Assembly (NCBI GenBank): GCA_963930775.1
Contig: OZ005695.1
Location: 2,728,001-2,792,000 of the forward strand
From: Cliona cf. orientalis
Taxonomy: Eukaryota > Porifera > Demospongiae > Clionaida > Clionaidae
DNA length: 64,000 nucleotides
Direction of reading: 5' to 3'
This document shows positions 52,501-59,604 of this stretch, one piece after another (position 1 is the first letter of the stretch; every line of letters starts with the position of its first letter). Both the position numbers and the translations under genes were made by a program. The notes under the pieces are model-generated. The model had not been told where the DNA came from. It saw only the letters and a program-made list of their open reading frames with translations, and did not search any database.

Positions 52501-55500
52501 GAACCCTGCGGGACTCCTGACAGAACCGGGAGCAGGTCAGACTCTACACCATCCACCACCACCACTTGCATCCTATTTGAGAGGTAGCTCTTTAACCACC
52601 GAATGATGCAGTCATCAAGACCAAGTGATCGAAGCTTTATCATCAGTGGACGATGGGGTACAGAATCAAAGGCTTTACGGTAGTCAAAAAAGACGGTACA
52701 CACTTCACCTCCATCCTCTAAAGTCTTGAGCCAATCATCAGTGCACTTGATTAGTGCTGTCACAGTGGATCTCCCTTCCAGGAATCCCCATTGCAAATCT
52801 GACAATGCTTGATGTACCTGTAAATGTTGAATAATTAGACCATGGAAATGTCTTTCAAGAAGTTTACTAAGAAGTGGCAATAATGAGATGGGGCGGTAGT
52901 TCGCCAGGGTTGAAGTATCTGAAGCTTTCGGGATAGCAACGATTGCAGATTTTTTCCATTGAGTAGGTAATTGTGCTCGAGATATCGAAAGGTTAAAGAG
53001 TTTAGTAACAGATGGAGTGATACTGGCTGCTGTGAACTTCAACATCCTAGCCGAGATCCCATCAGGTCCATTGGCTTTCGATACATCCAAAGATACCAGC
53101 AGTTCGAATACCTCTTCTTCAGTATAAAGGAGTTCAATTGGAGAAACAATGGAAGACTCTGTCGGAGAGCTGATGGGGAGATGCGAGGTATTAAAGCAAG
53201 AATGAATGAATGAATTTAACAGGTTTGCCTTCTCACGGTCGGTTGATGCAGTTGTATCGCCAAAGGTAAGTGTTGGTATGGACTTTTGCTTCTTATTTAA
53301 GAATTTAACAGCCTTCCAAAACTTTTGGGAATCTTTTGGGTTGAGCTTCCTAAAATACGCCAGTTTAGCAGATCGAATATCAGCCAGAGTTTTATTACGA
53401 GCAATCTTATAATTTTTCTGAAACTCCCAGTTTTCTTCGCCCTTTTAAATAGCAAGTTCCTCTTTTTTATTGAATTAATCAGTGGTTTCGTAAGCCAGGG
53501 CAGGTTACATTTGCTCAATAGGGTGCAATTAGGTATGAATTGGTTCATTATCGACATGAATTGATGCATCCAATTTTCCCAGGTGTCGCTAGCTTGTAAT
53601 TACAATCTGGATCCTTACCACGCACTATAAAACAATTGTACAAAGCCCAGTAAACCTGAAACTGCCTGTTTCAGCTACACACACTCCCCGTTTTACAGCT
53701 AGATCCCTCCAGGCCATACAAGCCAATCTTTTGCTTACCTTAAAAAAAAAAAAGAGCAACAAAGGCCAAAATTTCAGTCAAGGAGTTACTGCAGATGATC
53801 GATAGTCACTGTAGGAACCAAGAGTCAAGAAGCTAGGTAGGATCATCGCTGCTACTAGCGTACAAAAGCACTGCCAGCCACACAGCTGGCTAGCTAGTAC
53901 ATACATTCAAACAGTATGATGTCATACAGTCGCTATGGAGCTGCTGTAGTTGCTATGGTTGTGGTCGGATGACGTCAATACGGGATGCATTGCTATGGTA
54001 ATGTAGATGCGTTGCAATAGTAGGCTTTAAAATAGTTATACCACGCCCCCTCGGGCCGCATGGCCGCATGGGCATGGTATAACTACTACGTATCTGCGGA
54101 TTTGAATAGGGGATATAATTATTATATGATAGTACGTACTGGGTGAGCTCATCGCTCAAGGCCCACCCCTCTGTTCTAATTGACTTGAAAAGCTTACTTC
54201 AACCAATTATTTCCAGCAAGAGCTATATTTGTATGCCAATAACTAATCTAGTAACTTAATGTGACAGTACTTATATATATTGAATAATATGGGAAAAATT
54301 TACCGGACAAAATTTTACAATGGCTCACGCTCTATATTGGATCATAATTTTGCCAACAGCCAGAAGTTTCCTACATAGTCTCGTGCCTAGATCATTATAT
54401 GAAGAAATCAGTCTGGTGCACAAAGTTTATAATCAAATTTTTGGCCTGTTCCTCAAGTGGAGGAATGTTCAATCTGATTTCAGAGTAGATTACTTAGCAA
54501 GCTCTGTACTGTGGTATGGGTGCTAGTACTACTGGAAGCACTATCTAACATGTAGGGCAGGTTACACCATGATTACCTTATAACCACAGAAAAGCAAATT
54601 GCTACTGGGGATATAATAAATTCTTTCCTACTTCTTATAGTCCCTATAATATTATTATGTGAAATGTAGAGTTTTGCTAACTATTTAAAAACACATGTAG
54701 GAAAGGCACATTTACTGTTGTACATGATATTATGAAAACGTACCACATAGTGTATTCGCTTATCAATTATCTGTTTGATTATGCTCTGCCAGTCATCACT
54801 TGTTCGCCGTGTAGCACAATTAATTGAGAGTAGTTCATTCCAGAACTAAATGGTAAAAAGAGTATTATTGCTGCCTTTTAAAAATGCCCAACGTACCACC
54901 AACTCTCTCTCGCCTTGGTTTGTTGTCGCAGTTTTGCAATCATATCTTGGTATATTTCCTCCAAACGAAGATCCACCAACCACATCTTCACGTACAATCC
55001 ACTCACAGAGAGATATCTTCAATTGGTCAAACAACTCGCTTCTGTCCTCCAATTGCCATGTGCTCGTAGTATCTTTACTGGTGACTGCATCAAATTTGGC
55101 CACAACATGCAAGACATATGAAGCAGACTGGCATAATAAAGCAATGGTACTGTCTGAAATAGGTTCTCTCTTTCTGGAATACTCAAAGATTTGATGTGAA
55201 GCCTGCTTTATCACTGAAAGTTCGCTGATACTGTGAGGAGGACAATACTTTATTTAAGGCTAAGAAGTATTTGCAAAATTTACCCAATATTTTTCCCTTG
55301 CAGTGAATCTTTCATACATTGGATATCTGCAGTATATTTCTCCACCTGTAATTACAATAAGAATCCTGCATCCTTAAAACTAACATATAAAGTAATAAGG
55401 CTATAGTAACCAATACTAAGTTACTGTAGGTCCAGGCCAGTGTTTCCATTTTTAATTTGTTGAACTCCATTTGAACGCCAATATCAGCTGGATTTTATAT

Positions 55501-57520
55501 GTTTCAAGTTGGTATGCTTACAATAACAACTCGATAGCATTATATACTACACTTCACTTTTCAGGATGTAATATAATCCAAATGCTTTAAAGCTATAGAC
55601 TATTGGTCCTAACTATGTCATAATCATTCATCATACACCCAACTTGTACTTGGCAGTGTTCTTCCCAAGCATAATGTAAGCCATGACAGGAGGGCATAGA
55701 TTGGGTGTAGCCTGTGCCCACATCAAAGCTTATGGATAAATGCTTCCCCACAACAAAGGAAAGTCTGTATTGAAGCCTTATCGATATCGGGCCAACACGC
55801 CTTAGGCATGCTGGGGAGAACACTGCTTAGGTGAGAACAATTTACCACTCAGTACCTCTTGCTTATCAATTTTCTTTGATGCTCTGATATATTTTGTTAG
55901 CCAAGTAGCAGTCAGAAAGGGAGGCATCCGCTCACAAAGTAGGGAAAATTCAGCCTCAGGTGTAAGTGCAACAAACACAGCAGGAAGCAATGGATCCATA
56001 GAAAAATAAGGTTCAACTTCATCATAGTGAGAGACTACGAAACTGTAGAGATATCAAGAATGTATTATGAAGAAGAGCATGCACTGTAAGTTGGTATTGC
56101 GCTTTATATGTTCCGTGATAGTGGCGTCACAGCACGTAGAGCACGTAGTAGTACAAGGACATGACTTTATGAAAATTGTATGGCCACAAGCATATTAGGC
56201 CTGTGTCTAGGGTAGTCCCTTGGTGGGGTAGTTCTGATCAGTTAAGTGCAGCACACCTGCAACCACTCAGCAAATAGTAATATCCTGCACTGTGCAAATG
56301 AAACGTGAAATCTGTATATACTCACGGCTAGCTATGGTTTGGCTGACACACGTGCAGGATGACGCCACTATTTTGCAGCATAGGCCTTGCTTGCCCTTCA
56401 AAGTTATAATATTATATACTCTTCTTAATCCTTTTTTGATATTATAGAATAGACTCTTAAATTTGCTATTATTAAATTTTATGTAATAGAGAGCTTTCAT
56501 GCTATAGAGTACAGACTCACTTCTCTAGCTTCTTAGTCTTTTGCTGTGCACTTTTCAAACCCAGATCCTGCTCCTTCTCCCACACAGTTACTGTAGTTAA
56601 ATTTAATTCACCAAATGGCTCTGATTGCTTTTTCAGAAAGTGGTACAGAGGTAAAGCTAGCATCCACTCGATAGGAGATACCTCCTTTCCGACTACAGCC
56701 ACTTTATGGTATAAACTATAGAGGTTGTATATGACATCTTCACCAGTACTGGGGGAGGGGAAGAATGTGCATTGTACATACCTCATAACAAGTAAATTAT
56801 TGCAGGTATAGCTACTATAGCAGTATTTCCATGATTAATTTCAGATGATATACCTATCACTTAGACAACTTTTGAGGAATTCATAATCAGGACAGATCCT
56901 TCTCTCAAGGTCAGGCTTAAGAACAATCATCTTAATCAATGAATTCGGTAGACCCATGAAATTTACAAAATTCTTTCTCCAACATGCAAGAATGAAGCAA
57001 GCAGCAGTGAGTTGTTTTCCAGGTTCCCGAAGAGGATTTTCTTCTAGCTCCTTCAATAACGATTTTATCCAATCCCCCATTTGCTATAAATAATATTATC
57101 ATAACAGAATATGGTCGTGTTGCAGTGTGTCACAAACCTCTTTATATCCATTCTTGTCACACACTTCTACAGTAATTGCACGCCAACCAAAATATGTTTG
57201 TATACGAATAAAAAAGGATGCTAATGAATTAAATATATTAATAATGCTGTCAACAAGTTGAATGACATTTGATCCTTGCTGAAAACTGCCTTCACACACA
57301 ATAACCTCGTATTCTTTGAGGTAGGACCATAAGCAGAATACACCCATATCAGAGATACTCATTGGAACAAATTCTTCCACTTCATTTGATCCATTTGACT
57401 GTTTTTTAATTACCCATCCCTTGAGTTTAGTGCTCAATTTTTGTCGCATTGATTTTGATACTTGAGTCTTCTTGGGATAGATAATCATGTCATACTTGTG
57501 ATACACCTTTTCTCCTGGAC
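8606..57520 (-). CDS. Mysterin / RNF213-like giant AAA+ ATPase and E3 ligase, lacking the RING finger
   Basis: Vertebrate RNF213 is a 5,207-residue cytosolic protein with AAA units, an E3 module, a RING and an RZ finger; it acts in ubiquitin signalling, lipid droplets and defence against intracellular bacteria. Here about 70 exons totalling about 15.3 kb (about 5,100 codons) follow the human order across the recognisable regions. Clear matches include MGETGCGKTRLIRYMC and VVFFDEANTTDAIGLIKE (AAA3), VGKPGSSKSLAKSI and VVVLDEVGLAEDS (AAA4), ISNWALDPAKMNRG, LINRLEKH, GPVVYLLKLIVRQYG, and ECPSGHRTFIG with CKVCKAPVG (RZ finger). It appears as one gene, not tandem copies, because each unit occurs once. 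The RING is absent (see findings). Exon coordinates are given in the block entries below. The stop is TGA at 8606-8608. The first recognisable exon is 57138-57520; earlier exons and the start codon were not found. Many introns carry transposons. Confidence 0.88.
9304..9449. repeat. Near-perfect palindrome, 146 bp, in a mysterin intron
   Basis: GTTAACACACCCCTACTA at the left pairs with TAGTAGGGGTGTGTTAAC at the right, and the match continues through most of both arms to a centre near CCCTCGGGCTTCGCCCTC. The RNA would fold into a long hairpin. It is probably a foldback MITE. The rest of intron 8760-9712 shows nothing recognisable. Confidence 0.7.
11468..11643. mobile_element. Small MITE with TACCGTA ends
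   Basis: TACCGTAAATCTGGAAATTT at the left and GAAATTTCCAGATCTACGGTA at the right are near-inverse; the interior is rich in TACGAAAATTT repeats. No coding frame. It lies in the intron 11441-11682 of mysterin. Confidence 0.65.
12523..13045. mobile_element. MITE-like element with CCGTAAA ends
   Basis: The left end has CCGTAAAGTCTGGTTAATAAGC and the right end the inverse pattern ...GCTTATC/ATCACAATTTACGG. Several AATAAGCGCA units occur inside in both orientations. It lies in the same 2.1-kb mysterin intron (12256-14362) as the nested cluster that follows. Confidence 0.45.
13138..14331. mobile_element. Three elements nested inside one another
   Basis: Outer element: TACCGTATTATCTCTAATTT and its inverse at 13138 and 14331. 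Middle element 13509-14201: ends CAGGGTTGCATACA and TGTATGCAACCCTG, flanked by ATGCG on both sides (13504-13508, 14202-14206), with long C runs near both ends. Inner element 13696-14106: ends CAGTGTAGTCCACTT and AAGTGGACTACACTG, flanked by TA on both sides, as in Tc1/mariner-type MITEs. The order of insertion is therefore outer, then middle, then inner. Confidence 0.8.
13552..13584 (+). repeat. Poly-C run of about 33 bases
   Basis: It pairs with a second C run at 14150-14175 (about 26). Both lie just inside the ends of the middle nested element. The apparent glycine-rich frames on the opposite strand are by-products of this run. Its length is likely unreliable in the assembly. Confidence 0.8.
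14363..15602 (-). CDS. Mysterin coding block 8: RZ zinc finger
   Basis: Exons 15501-15602, 14955-15212, 14607-14694, 14521-14555, 14363-14457. They encode FLLAVYEK, ALLASQQGG, FLPTMQGD, then the RZ finger split over two exons: ECPSGHRTFIGN on a 35-base micro-exon and YGRAHHTGVCKVCKAPVG on the next. The C-x3-H ... C-x2-C zinc ligands match human CPNGH ... CIDC. From literature recalled here, the RZ finger carries the RING-independent ubiquitin-transfer activity of RNF213, so keeping it while the RING is lost is meaningful. The intron 15603-19027 holds a large nested transposon. Confidence 0.85.
16728..16982 (+). repeat. Tandem exon-like units, period about 188 bp
   Basis: CTGCCACCTGCTGCTT occurs at about 16729 and again about 188 bases on. 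Each copy follows a CT tract and a (T)ACAG, and each ends ATCTGGTAAGTT or ATCTGGTGAGTT, which look like splice acceptor and donor sites. The intervening CT-rich microsatellites also repeat. Frames do not chain into a protein with the preceding exon-like block, so a spliced non-coding RNA is as likely as a gene. Confidence 0.45.
17056..17390. mobile_element. MITE with long terminal inverted repeats, nested
   Basis: TCTCGTGCCCAGCCC at the left is inverted at the right (GGGCTGGGCACGAGA); the arms extend about 50 bases through GGAGAGAAGGGGTCTGGA. CTACTGCTTAA occurs outside both ends, within 15-base flanks that differ at a few positions; this is an unusually long or secondarily altered target duplication. 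Confidence 0.7.
19028..20702 (-). CDS. Mysterin coding block 7: segment in place of the RING, and post-RING helices
   Basis: Exons 20353-20702, 19678-19798, 19215-19619, 19028-19141. The first opens RWEESCDFLKVSTVTG, then LKSMEKALKKEKEWDEKKRK, a charged helix, and goes straight into CRAFFMEIVSSLCFKGQAA. In human RNF213 the matching SFFVDLVSTICFKDNAPPE comes just after the RING finger. There is no cysteine/histidine array here: one cysteine lies in the opening segment and one at the join. Downstream, LEYLEGVAKVRYSL and GGPVVYLLKLIVRQYG with WLIPAQLKPIQ are strongly conserved. A MITE (19823-20318) lies between the first two exons. Confidence 0.85.
19823..20318. mobile_element. Tc1/mariner-type MITE, TA target
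   Basis: The ends are CAGTGTAGTCCACTTAATTC and its inverse ending GGTGGACTACACTG, with TA on both sides. It has repeated AATTCGAATT motifs. It is the same family as the innermost element at 13696-14106. It lies in the mysterin intron next to the missing-RING exon. Confidence 0.75.
20778..25266 (-). CDS. Mysterin coding block 6: E3 shell up to the missing RING
   Basis: Exons 24150-25266, 23243-23704, 22222-22292, 21455-21648, 21192-21395, 20944-21116, 20778-20883. The large exon starts with conserved TRLLVIQCDSGHLNG, FIVNLPRQ and WISSHIDDLRQTSSD. It then has about 200 residues of serine-, glutamate- and proline-rich sequence before conserved helices resume (YGCIQAAASRLENSS). The human protein has a shorter acidic loop at the same place. 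The later exons are the helical shell, for example GTFRNVLARKIDEIVVPIFA and RATQLFVEQVMLKHPNIGN. The last exon ends VVARRLCG, where the human protein continues toward its RING. Confidence 0.82.
21672..22139. mobile_element. Pogo/Tigger-like MITE, TA target
   Basis: The ends are CAGTGGAACCCCGCTTAACG and the inverse (CGCTTTAGAGAGGTTCCACTG), flanked by TA. Internal GGACA / TGTCC repeats are typical of this class. A related fragment starts near 41145 (CAGTGGAATCTGTCTAAAGC). It lies in a mysterin intron. Confidence 0.7.
22560..22915 (+). repeat. Dispersed repeat family, copy A
   Basis: The unit includes ATGGCGCCATAACTCTTGAA, a GACAGACAGATACACATACA tract and ends ACTACCGTAACCC..GGGTTAA. Related copies are at 44138-44410 (opposite strand) and 60590-61070. 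No coding frame. It fills much of intron 22293-23242. Confidence 0.6.
25344..29685 (-). CDS. Mysterin coding block 5: AAA4 ATPase unit and following AAA-like folds
   Basis: Exons 29232-29685, 28899-29164, 28651-28840, 28517-28599, 28279-28456, 27181-27374, 26097-26261, 25819-26035, 25541-25741, 25344-25480. Walker A is VGKPGSSKSLAKSI and Walker B VVVLDEVGLAEDS, then HPLLEDGT; the next exon gives the sensor-like GISNWALDPAKMNRG. Later conserved strings are RDFFGLRDFYSLIKM, FGSSFPKDREYTQ, RNINQIKICMETG, LYESLYDVLNQYY and PTPLINRLEKHFV. The 29232 exon seems to end at a GC donor (GAG then GCAAGT): the GT two bases on would put the next exon out of frame with an immediate stop, whereas GC-AG splicing keeps the frame into IIEREQRVAFIG. 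Confidence 0.88.
27438..27518. repeat. Hairpin of about 80 bp in a mysterin intron
   Basis: GATCTATGCAATATATTGCAC and the later GTGCAATATGTCGCCATAGATC pair as an imperfect inverted repeat around a CCCGAGG core. The rest of introns 26262-27180 and 27375-28278 shows no feature I can support. Confidence 0.5.
29745..30060 (-). repeat. Dispersed TAGTAGCCGC repeat, copy A (partial)
   Basis: It shares AAGAAATAGTAGCCGC, AATTAAGTGGGTGTGGCCAT, ACCAAGAGGTATCG and GCTGAAATTAATAGTAGCCG-like strings with fuller copies at 39571-39956 and 57727-58010. It sits at the start of the 1.8-kb intron after AAA4. Confidence 0.55.
30086..31459. mobile_element. Nested elements with a 200-bp direct repeat
   Basis: The outer ends are TACCGTATATCAAGAAATT and inverse AATTTCTTGATTTACGGTA. 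Inside, an about 202-base segment (30185-30386) recurs at 31052-31259 with few changes. Between the copies lies an inverted-repeat element, 30387-31051, with ends CTCAGTGCAGTTAAGG and CCTTAACTGCACTGAG. A second member of that inner family is at 36853-37533. Confidence 0.65.
31484..34275 (-). CDS. Mysterin coding block 4: AAA3 ATPase unit
   Basis: Exons 33849-34275, 32369-32595, 32230-32312, 32046-32179, 31890-31988, 31722-31832, 31484-31651. Walker A is GETGCGKTRLIRYMC, near the end of the first exon; Walker B is VVFFDEANTTD in the next, followed by IKEILCDRRLHGRP and FIAACNPYRR, which match RNF213 almost residue for residue. Then come GLGFYVGASETRQRL, PLRELVYRVLDLPPSM and FVSLRDVERAMIVFKFF. 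All residues needed for nucleotide binding and hydrolysis appear present. A 1.25-kb intron splits Walker A from Walker B and carries an inverted-repeat element (32615-33785). Confidence 0.88.
32615..33785. mobile_element. Inverted-repeat element inside the AAA3 coding region
   Basis: TATAGACTATGTAAAC at the left is inverted as TTTACATAGTCTATA at the right, and the arms stay similar for about 100 bases or more (both contain CTCACATGAGCA / TGCTCATGTGAG). Short open frames within appear to be chance. It lies in the intron 32596-33848, between the Walker A and Walker B exons. Confidence 0.65.
34339..38844 (-). CDS. Mysterin coding block 3: first AAA-like units
   Basis: Exons 38765-38844, 38138-38244, 35926-36054, 35649-35854, 35344-35572, 35155-35286, 34984-35077, 34758-34923, 34525-34696, 34339-34460. 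The block matches the human segment that runs through LPLPTLEEVLVC, an RIFCLIHAEKLPYQVCDEV strand-helix, and a degenerate P-loop, SSEQTGMGKSLYIHRM, where the human protein has ASERAGVGKSLYVKRL. Then come STFQRVYQYLRRHDSN, CLQHLLK and PSWSEVHHFVKFLDLQL. It is a structural AAA unit that probably does not hydrolyse ATP, because no good Walker B was seen. Introns in 34461-35925 are short; those at 36055-38137 and 38245-38764 hold repeats. Confidence 0.8.
36064..36447. mobile_element. MITE family B, copy 1
   Basis: CAAGTACAAAAATAATTGAA at the left is matched by the inverse at the right; the arms continue through GAAGGATGAAGTAGGGATGG and AAGTACACAAACAAGAT. A second copy lies at 39968-40353. The CTTATCCCTAAAAATC core is also inverted. 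Confidence 0.7.
36853..37533. mobile_element. CTCAGTGCAG-family element with TAGCTA target repeats
   Basis: The ends are CTCAGTGCAGTTAAGGACTG and the inverse (with one extra change), flanked by TAGCTA on both sides (36847-36852 and 37534-37539). The interior shares strings such as CCGCTAATTGGC and CACGCCCTC with the element at 30387-31051. No coding frame. Confidence 0.7.
37540..38010 (+). repeat. Dispersed repeat family C, copy 1
   Basis: Shared with 41462-41975: ACCATGGCAACA, AGCATGCGCATTAT, ACAAAATGGAGTGGATTTAT, GTCTTGAGTTAGCCCTG, TCCGGGCCATC and TAGAGTCTACT. About 470-510 bases each, same orientation, no coding frame. It lies in the mysterin intron 36055-38137. Confidence 0.65.
38274..38735. 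repeat. TACCGTA-type element with AAAATTT arms
   Basis: It begins TACCGTAATTCGTGAAAATT; a later part, CTAACACAAAAACTTTGCAA, is also found at 58820-58875 as CTAACACAAAAAATTTGC. Both copies share GCTTGAAGTTGAC. The right limit is unclear. Confidence 0.45.
38905..43096 (-). CDS. Mysterin coding block 2: helical segment with two UBA-like modules
   Basis: Exons 42217-43096, 39070-39337 and 38905-39005. The first begins as in human RNF213 (LQKAGN..YSGW, then YELNYYTTLQLLRLRKELGL). It then adds a stretch that the human protein largely lacks. A charged linker leads into DLVEYKYYSKLLVLKAFEQL followed by YDIQDWCDE, and the next exon has VVQQLVEEYDYDLDVSIKAV followed by RAMDYLARREG. Both look like three-helix UBA folds, with the alanine and C-terminal aromatic/leucine pattern expected for ubiquitin binding; this is by eye only. 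The third exon rejoins the conserved part (YLTLDQLGVVLKHLSEQLPG). An acidic run precedes the intron at 42217. Confidence 0.7.
39571..39956. mobile_element. TAGTAGCCGC MITE, fullest copy
   Basis: The ends are TACCATATTTATTCAAATAG and the inverse TTCGAATAAATACGGTA. The interior repeats AATAGTAGCCGC several times. Related copies: 29745-30060 and 57727-58010. It lies in the mysterin intron 39338-42216. Confidence 0.65.
39968..40353. mobile_element. MITE family B, copy 2
   Basis: The arms AATTGAAAGATGAAGTAGGG and CCCTACTTCATCTTTTAATT are inverse and match the copy at 36064-36447. It lies directly next to the TAGTAGCCGC element. Confidence 0.7.
40501..40738. mobile_element. MITE with about 35-bp terminal inverted repeats
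   Basis: CATATAAAATAACTTACTTG at the left and CAAGTAAGTTATTTTATATG at the right are perfect inverses, and ATTCTCATC/GATGAGAAT extends them. The interior is short and non-coding. Confidence 0.7.
41462..41975 (+). repeat. Dispersed repeat family C, copy 2
   Basis: Second copy of the unit described at 37540-38010, with several percent divergence by eye. The short minus-strand frame within it is chance. Confidence 0.65.
43568..57520 (-). CDS. Mysterin coding block 1: N-terminal arm
   Basis: Exons in protein order: 57138-57520, 56854-57083, 56521-56748, 55846-56042, 55284-55345, 54897-55230, 54744-54845, 49150-49272, 48901-49069, 48395-48712, 45484-46055, 45261-45426, 44974-45218, 43568-43873. 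This is the long helical arm of RNF213 before the AAA ring. Recognisable pieces are the segment around SMDPLLPAVFVAL, the stretch from the conserved WQPSLGLCRKFLESL to NFQPVERLSQQ, and FASLIYNLPED. The first exon contains YHKYDMIIYPKK, which could be the last strand of a CBM20-like carbohydrate-binding domain whose first half would lie in an unfound upstream exon; this is a guess. The intron between 45218 and 45261 is only 42 bases. The 5.5-kb intron 49273-54743 is filled with transposons. Confidence 0.75.
44138..44410 (-). repeat. Dispersed repeat family, copy B (reverse)
   Basis: It begins TTAACCCTTGGCGCATATGC and later has GAAAACACTTTGTTCAAATG, the reverse of the family seen at 22560-22915 and 60590-61070. 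It lies in the mysterin intron 43874-44973. Confidence 0.55.
44446..44709 (+). repeat. Tandem duplication, period about 130 bp
   Basis: Two adjacent copies starting ACTGGTCACAGTA and ending AGTTAAGCCAGCAACTAT, differing at only a handful of positions. Short open frames repeat with it but lack other support. It lies in a mysterin intron. Confidence 0.8.
46455..48155. mobile_element. 1.7-kb element made of two long inverted arms
   Basis: The left arm runs from about 46455 and the right arm back from about 48155. Paired strings include TAGCTAGCAGCTAGACTACT (left) with AGTAGTCTAGCTGCTAGCTA (right), CACTCCTAGT..GGGAGTGG, and ATGAGCCGCCCGAAGGGCGG with CCGCCCTTCGGGCGGCTCAT. The centre is near 47300. 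The arms are about 650-800 bases, diverged but clearly paired. No transposase was recognised. It fills most of the intron 46056-48394. Confidence 0.7.
50937..51020 (-). repeat. tRNA-like sequence, probably the head of a SINE
   Basis: Read on the minus strand it has an A-box-like TGGTGCAATGGTCAAGC and a perfect B box GGTTCGAATCC at tRNA-like spacing, so RNA polymerase III could start here. The T-stem and acceptor stem pair poorly, which argues against a working tRNA. It lies inside the insertion 50638-51261. Confidence 0.5.
51193..51235 (+). repeat. TTACA microsatellite
   Basis: Several tandem TTACA units with a short interruption (TTACATTAATTACA). It may be the tail of the SINE-like insertion. 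Confidence 0.75.
51328..51723. mobile_element. Inverted-repeat element, uninterrupted copy
   Basis: The ends are ACACTAAGCAGAAAAAAA and TTTTTTTTCTACTTAGTGT. It shares GAGCTGGATGC.TAGTAG, CAATGCAAGCAGGCA and CATTCTGCGTGCCCAT with the left part of 50272-51299. The two copies are in the same orientation about 30 bases apart. Confidence 0.65.
51740..53590 (-). mobile_element. 5'-truncated LINE (non-LTR retrotransposon) with reverse transcriptase
   Basis: The minus strand encodes a reverse transcriptase: KANGPDGI, NYRPISLLPLLSKLLE, FDYRKAFDSVPH, GVPQGSVLGPLLFLLYIND, LFADD (catalytic, near 52405-52416) and YKYLGVLL. The long open frame is 52038 to about 53230. An upstream linker piece (NLPWLTKPLINSIKKRN) lies in another frame near 53300-53570, and the C-terminal end (DSSYEELLRLVDVQPLEDRR) in another at 51785-52045, so there are at least two frameshifts. 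The N-terminal endonuclease is missing. The clade is of the CR1/L2/jockey group in style, not resolved. It sits in the 5.5-kb mysterin intron. Confidence 0.85.
54033..54084. repeat. Short hairpin in a mysterin intron
   Basis: AGTTATACCACGCCC and GGGCATGGTATAACT pair around CGGGCCGCATGGCCGCATG. It is perhaps a solo MITE end pair. The surrounding 53590-54743 and 49273-50270 show nothing else I can support. Confidence 0.45.
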
Positions 57521-57726
57521 CTACATAAACAAAATTCAACCATAGAAATTTCCTCATTACATCTGTACAGTAGGTAGATTTAGAGCATATTAGCCACAGA
57601 CTAGCCACAATCTAATGCATACAGTTTATCTACATTTCATATCTTTCCCACCCTTCACTTTTAAGGCTCTAAAGAAAGAGCAAAGCTTCTACTTCATTCT
57701 TGTCTAGTCCAGACACTAGGTGAATA

Positions 57727-58010
57727 TCGAATATAAGTGGCTGGCCACACCCCAATTAGCAGCCGCCCTCGAATAGTAGCCGCACATGGAGCTCTGTGAA
57801 AGTAATGATAGCCGCCCTTGAATAGTAGTCACACGCATGTACAAATATAATTAAGTGGGTGTGGCCATGATCATAAGCCATGAGCAATCGTTAGTTTGAG
57901 GCTGAGTTCGAGGTAAAAATATAGCAGAGGACGTCCTTGGCTTGGTTGTGCTGCTTATTATCTCGACTATTCGAAAGGCAGTTCTGGAAAACTAGTCTGT
58001 CCAATGAAAG
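57727..58010 (+). repeat. Dispersed TAGTAGCCGC repeat, copy C
   Basis: It contains CCTCGAATAGTAGCCGCACA, GGAGCTCTGTGAAAG and AATTAAGTGGGTGTGGCCAT as in the copies at 29745-30060 and 39571-39956. Its right end is eroded. It lies upstream of the first recognised mysterin exon. Confidence 0.6.
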
Positions 58011-58135
58011 CAAAAACAAGCACTTTTCATTGGCCTATCTAAACTCTTAATCTCTACTTAAGAAAGGGAAATACCAGAGATATTCCCTGGTGAATATTAT
58101 GGCCGTCACCTAGGATACAAGGCCAATCAGGATAT

Positions 58136-58645
58136 AGCGTAAGTCACCAACTCTCGACCGCCTAAGACGTTCGGGACTGTAACTCAGGCTCTGTATATGC
58201 TATGAACCTCGAACAAACTCCATTCGGTAGATAATTCATTTGTCTATTAAACGATACTTACCACGTATTACTCTCGTTTCTGCAGGTCACTATGAGCAAG
58301 TATGCTAGACCCATGATTTTATGAATTGGTGACCGTTTCCACCTGTTGTCGACCGCCCAGTAATTTGTAACAGCGCCAATGTCGACTGATCGCCGATTTT
58401 TATAATAAATGTGCATGCAAGTAGTAGATACTTAAAATAATACTTTCATCATGATTGTTACTTACTATTATCATAAATATCAAGTTTTTATATCAAGTGA
58501 AACTTTTATATATGCAGGATGCACAAAATCAGTACCATCAGCGGATTCACCATACGTTCATGGCAAAACGCGACCACACCCGAGACCACCGTATAGTAGA
58601 TATCGGTCAACAATAAAAGGTGGTCGACTATTGATGACTTACGCT
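58136..58645. mobile_element. MITE-like element with AGCGTAAGTCA ends
   Basis: AGCGTAAGTCACCAACTCTC at the left pairs with the right end, which reads GACTATTGATGACTTACGCT. Internal CGACCGCC / GGTGGTCG motifs also pair. No coding frame. The following 58700-58880 stretch is a relic of the element type at 38274-38735. From 58880 to about 59600 no gene was recognised. Confidence 0.6.
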
Positions 58646-59604
58646 AGTATCATTAAATATTTTAGATTGTCATTCAGATAGTCCATATACTGTAGTTTGC
58701 AATATTTTCATTGTTAAAAAATTTTTGTTTACGCAAATGACAAAAATTTTGCACAAATATTGTTTACCTTATACAGCGAATATATGGCGCATGCTTGAAG
58801 TTGACGAAAATATTGTTACATAAAAGTTTCTAACACAAAAAATTTGCTAACAAAATTAATGCAAATTATGGTACTCCTTTGCTGATTGACATCCTAGGCC
58901 CACACCATTGTGCATCACACTAACACCACACTAACACTGCACGAGTGCATTGTGCACACACTGTACCATACATGTTGCGTACTGTGTAACTAGTGTGATG
59001 TATTTCATCGTGGGGGCGAGCGTTCATGAGTTTGTGTGTGCATGACACACGTAACTCTGCCGGGCACGAATTATGCAAGAGATATAGACGTCAGCATGCG
59101 CACGTCTCGGATTCTATGGTTCTGGCCGTCCTTTTATTCAACTACTTAGCAATGGACTTGAAATATGAGTTTGTTAGCGTGCCACAAGCTGGAACGTACT
59201 GATAAAGCTACTGTAAGTCTGATCCTTTCGTTTGTCGCTTCTATCCCGAGCTCTCTTTTACCGTACTCGGTCTCTGTTGCTGTCTTCTCTGTCTGTTTTG
59301 TTCCCTCTAGCTAATGTTGGATCCGACATCCTCGTTCTTGGACCTTTCTTCCCGATTCTCGATCTCCTATGACTCTGATTTGAGCATGCACAAATAATTG
59401 GCAAAGAGGCGTGGCCCAATAGAGAGCACGTGTTATTTTCGCGCGCATACTCAGTCAGCCAAACTGGACACATGGACAGACGGACAGACGGACAGATGAA
59501 CTTCCGCCGAACGATCAAATGTGGGGCTCACTCACGCTCGCCCCCAATAAGGCGGCATGTGTCTACTCATGAGCTGTCAATAGGCTCAAGCTGCTAGGTA
59601 AACT

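Noticed and set aside
8606-57520. Possibility of two or more tandem RNF213 paralogues
   Set aside because: Each AAA unit, the E3 shell, the RZ finger and the C-terminal domain occur once and in human order; no second stop or start pattern was seen between them.
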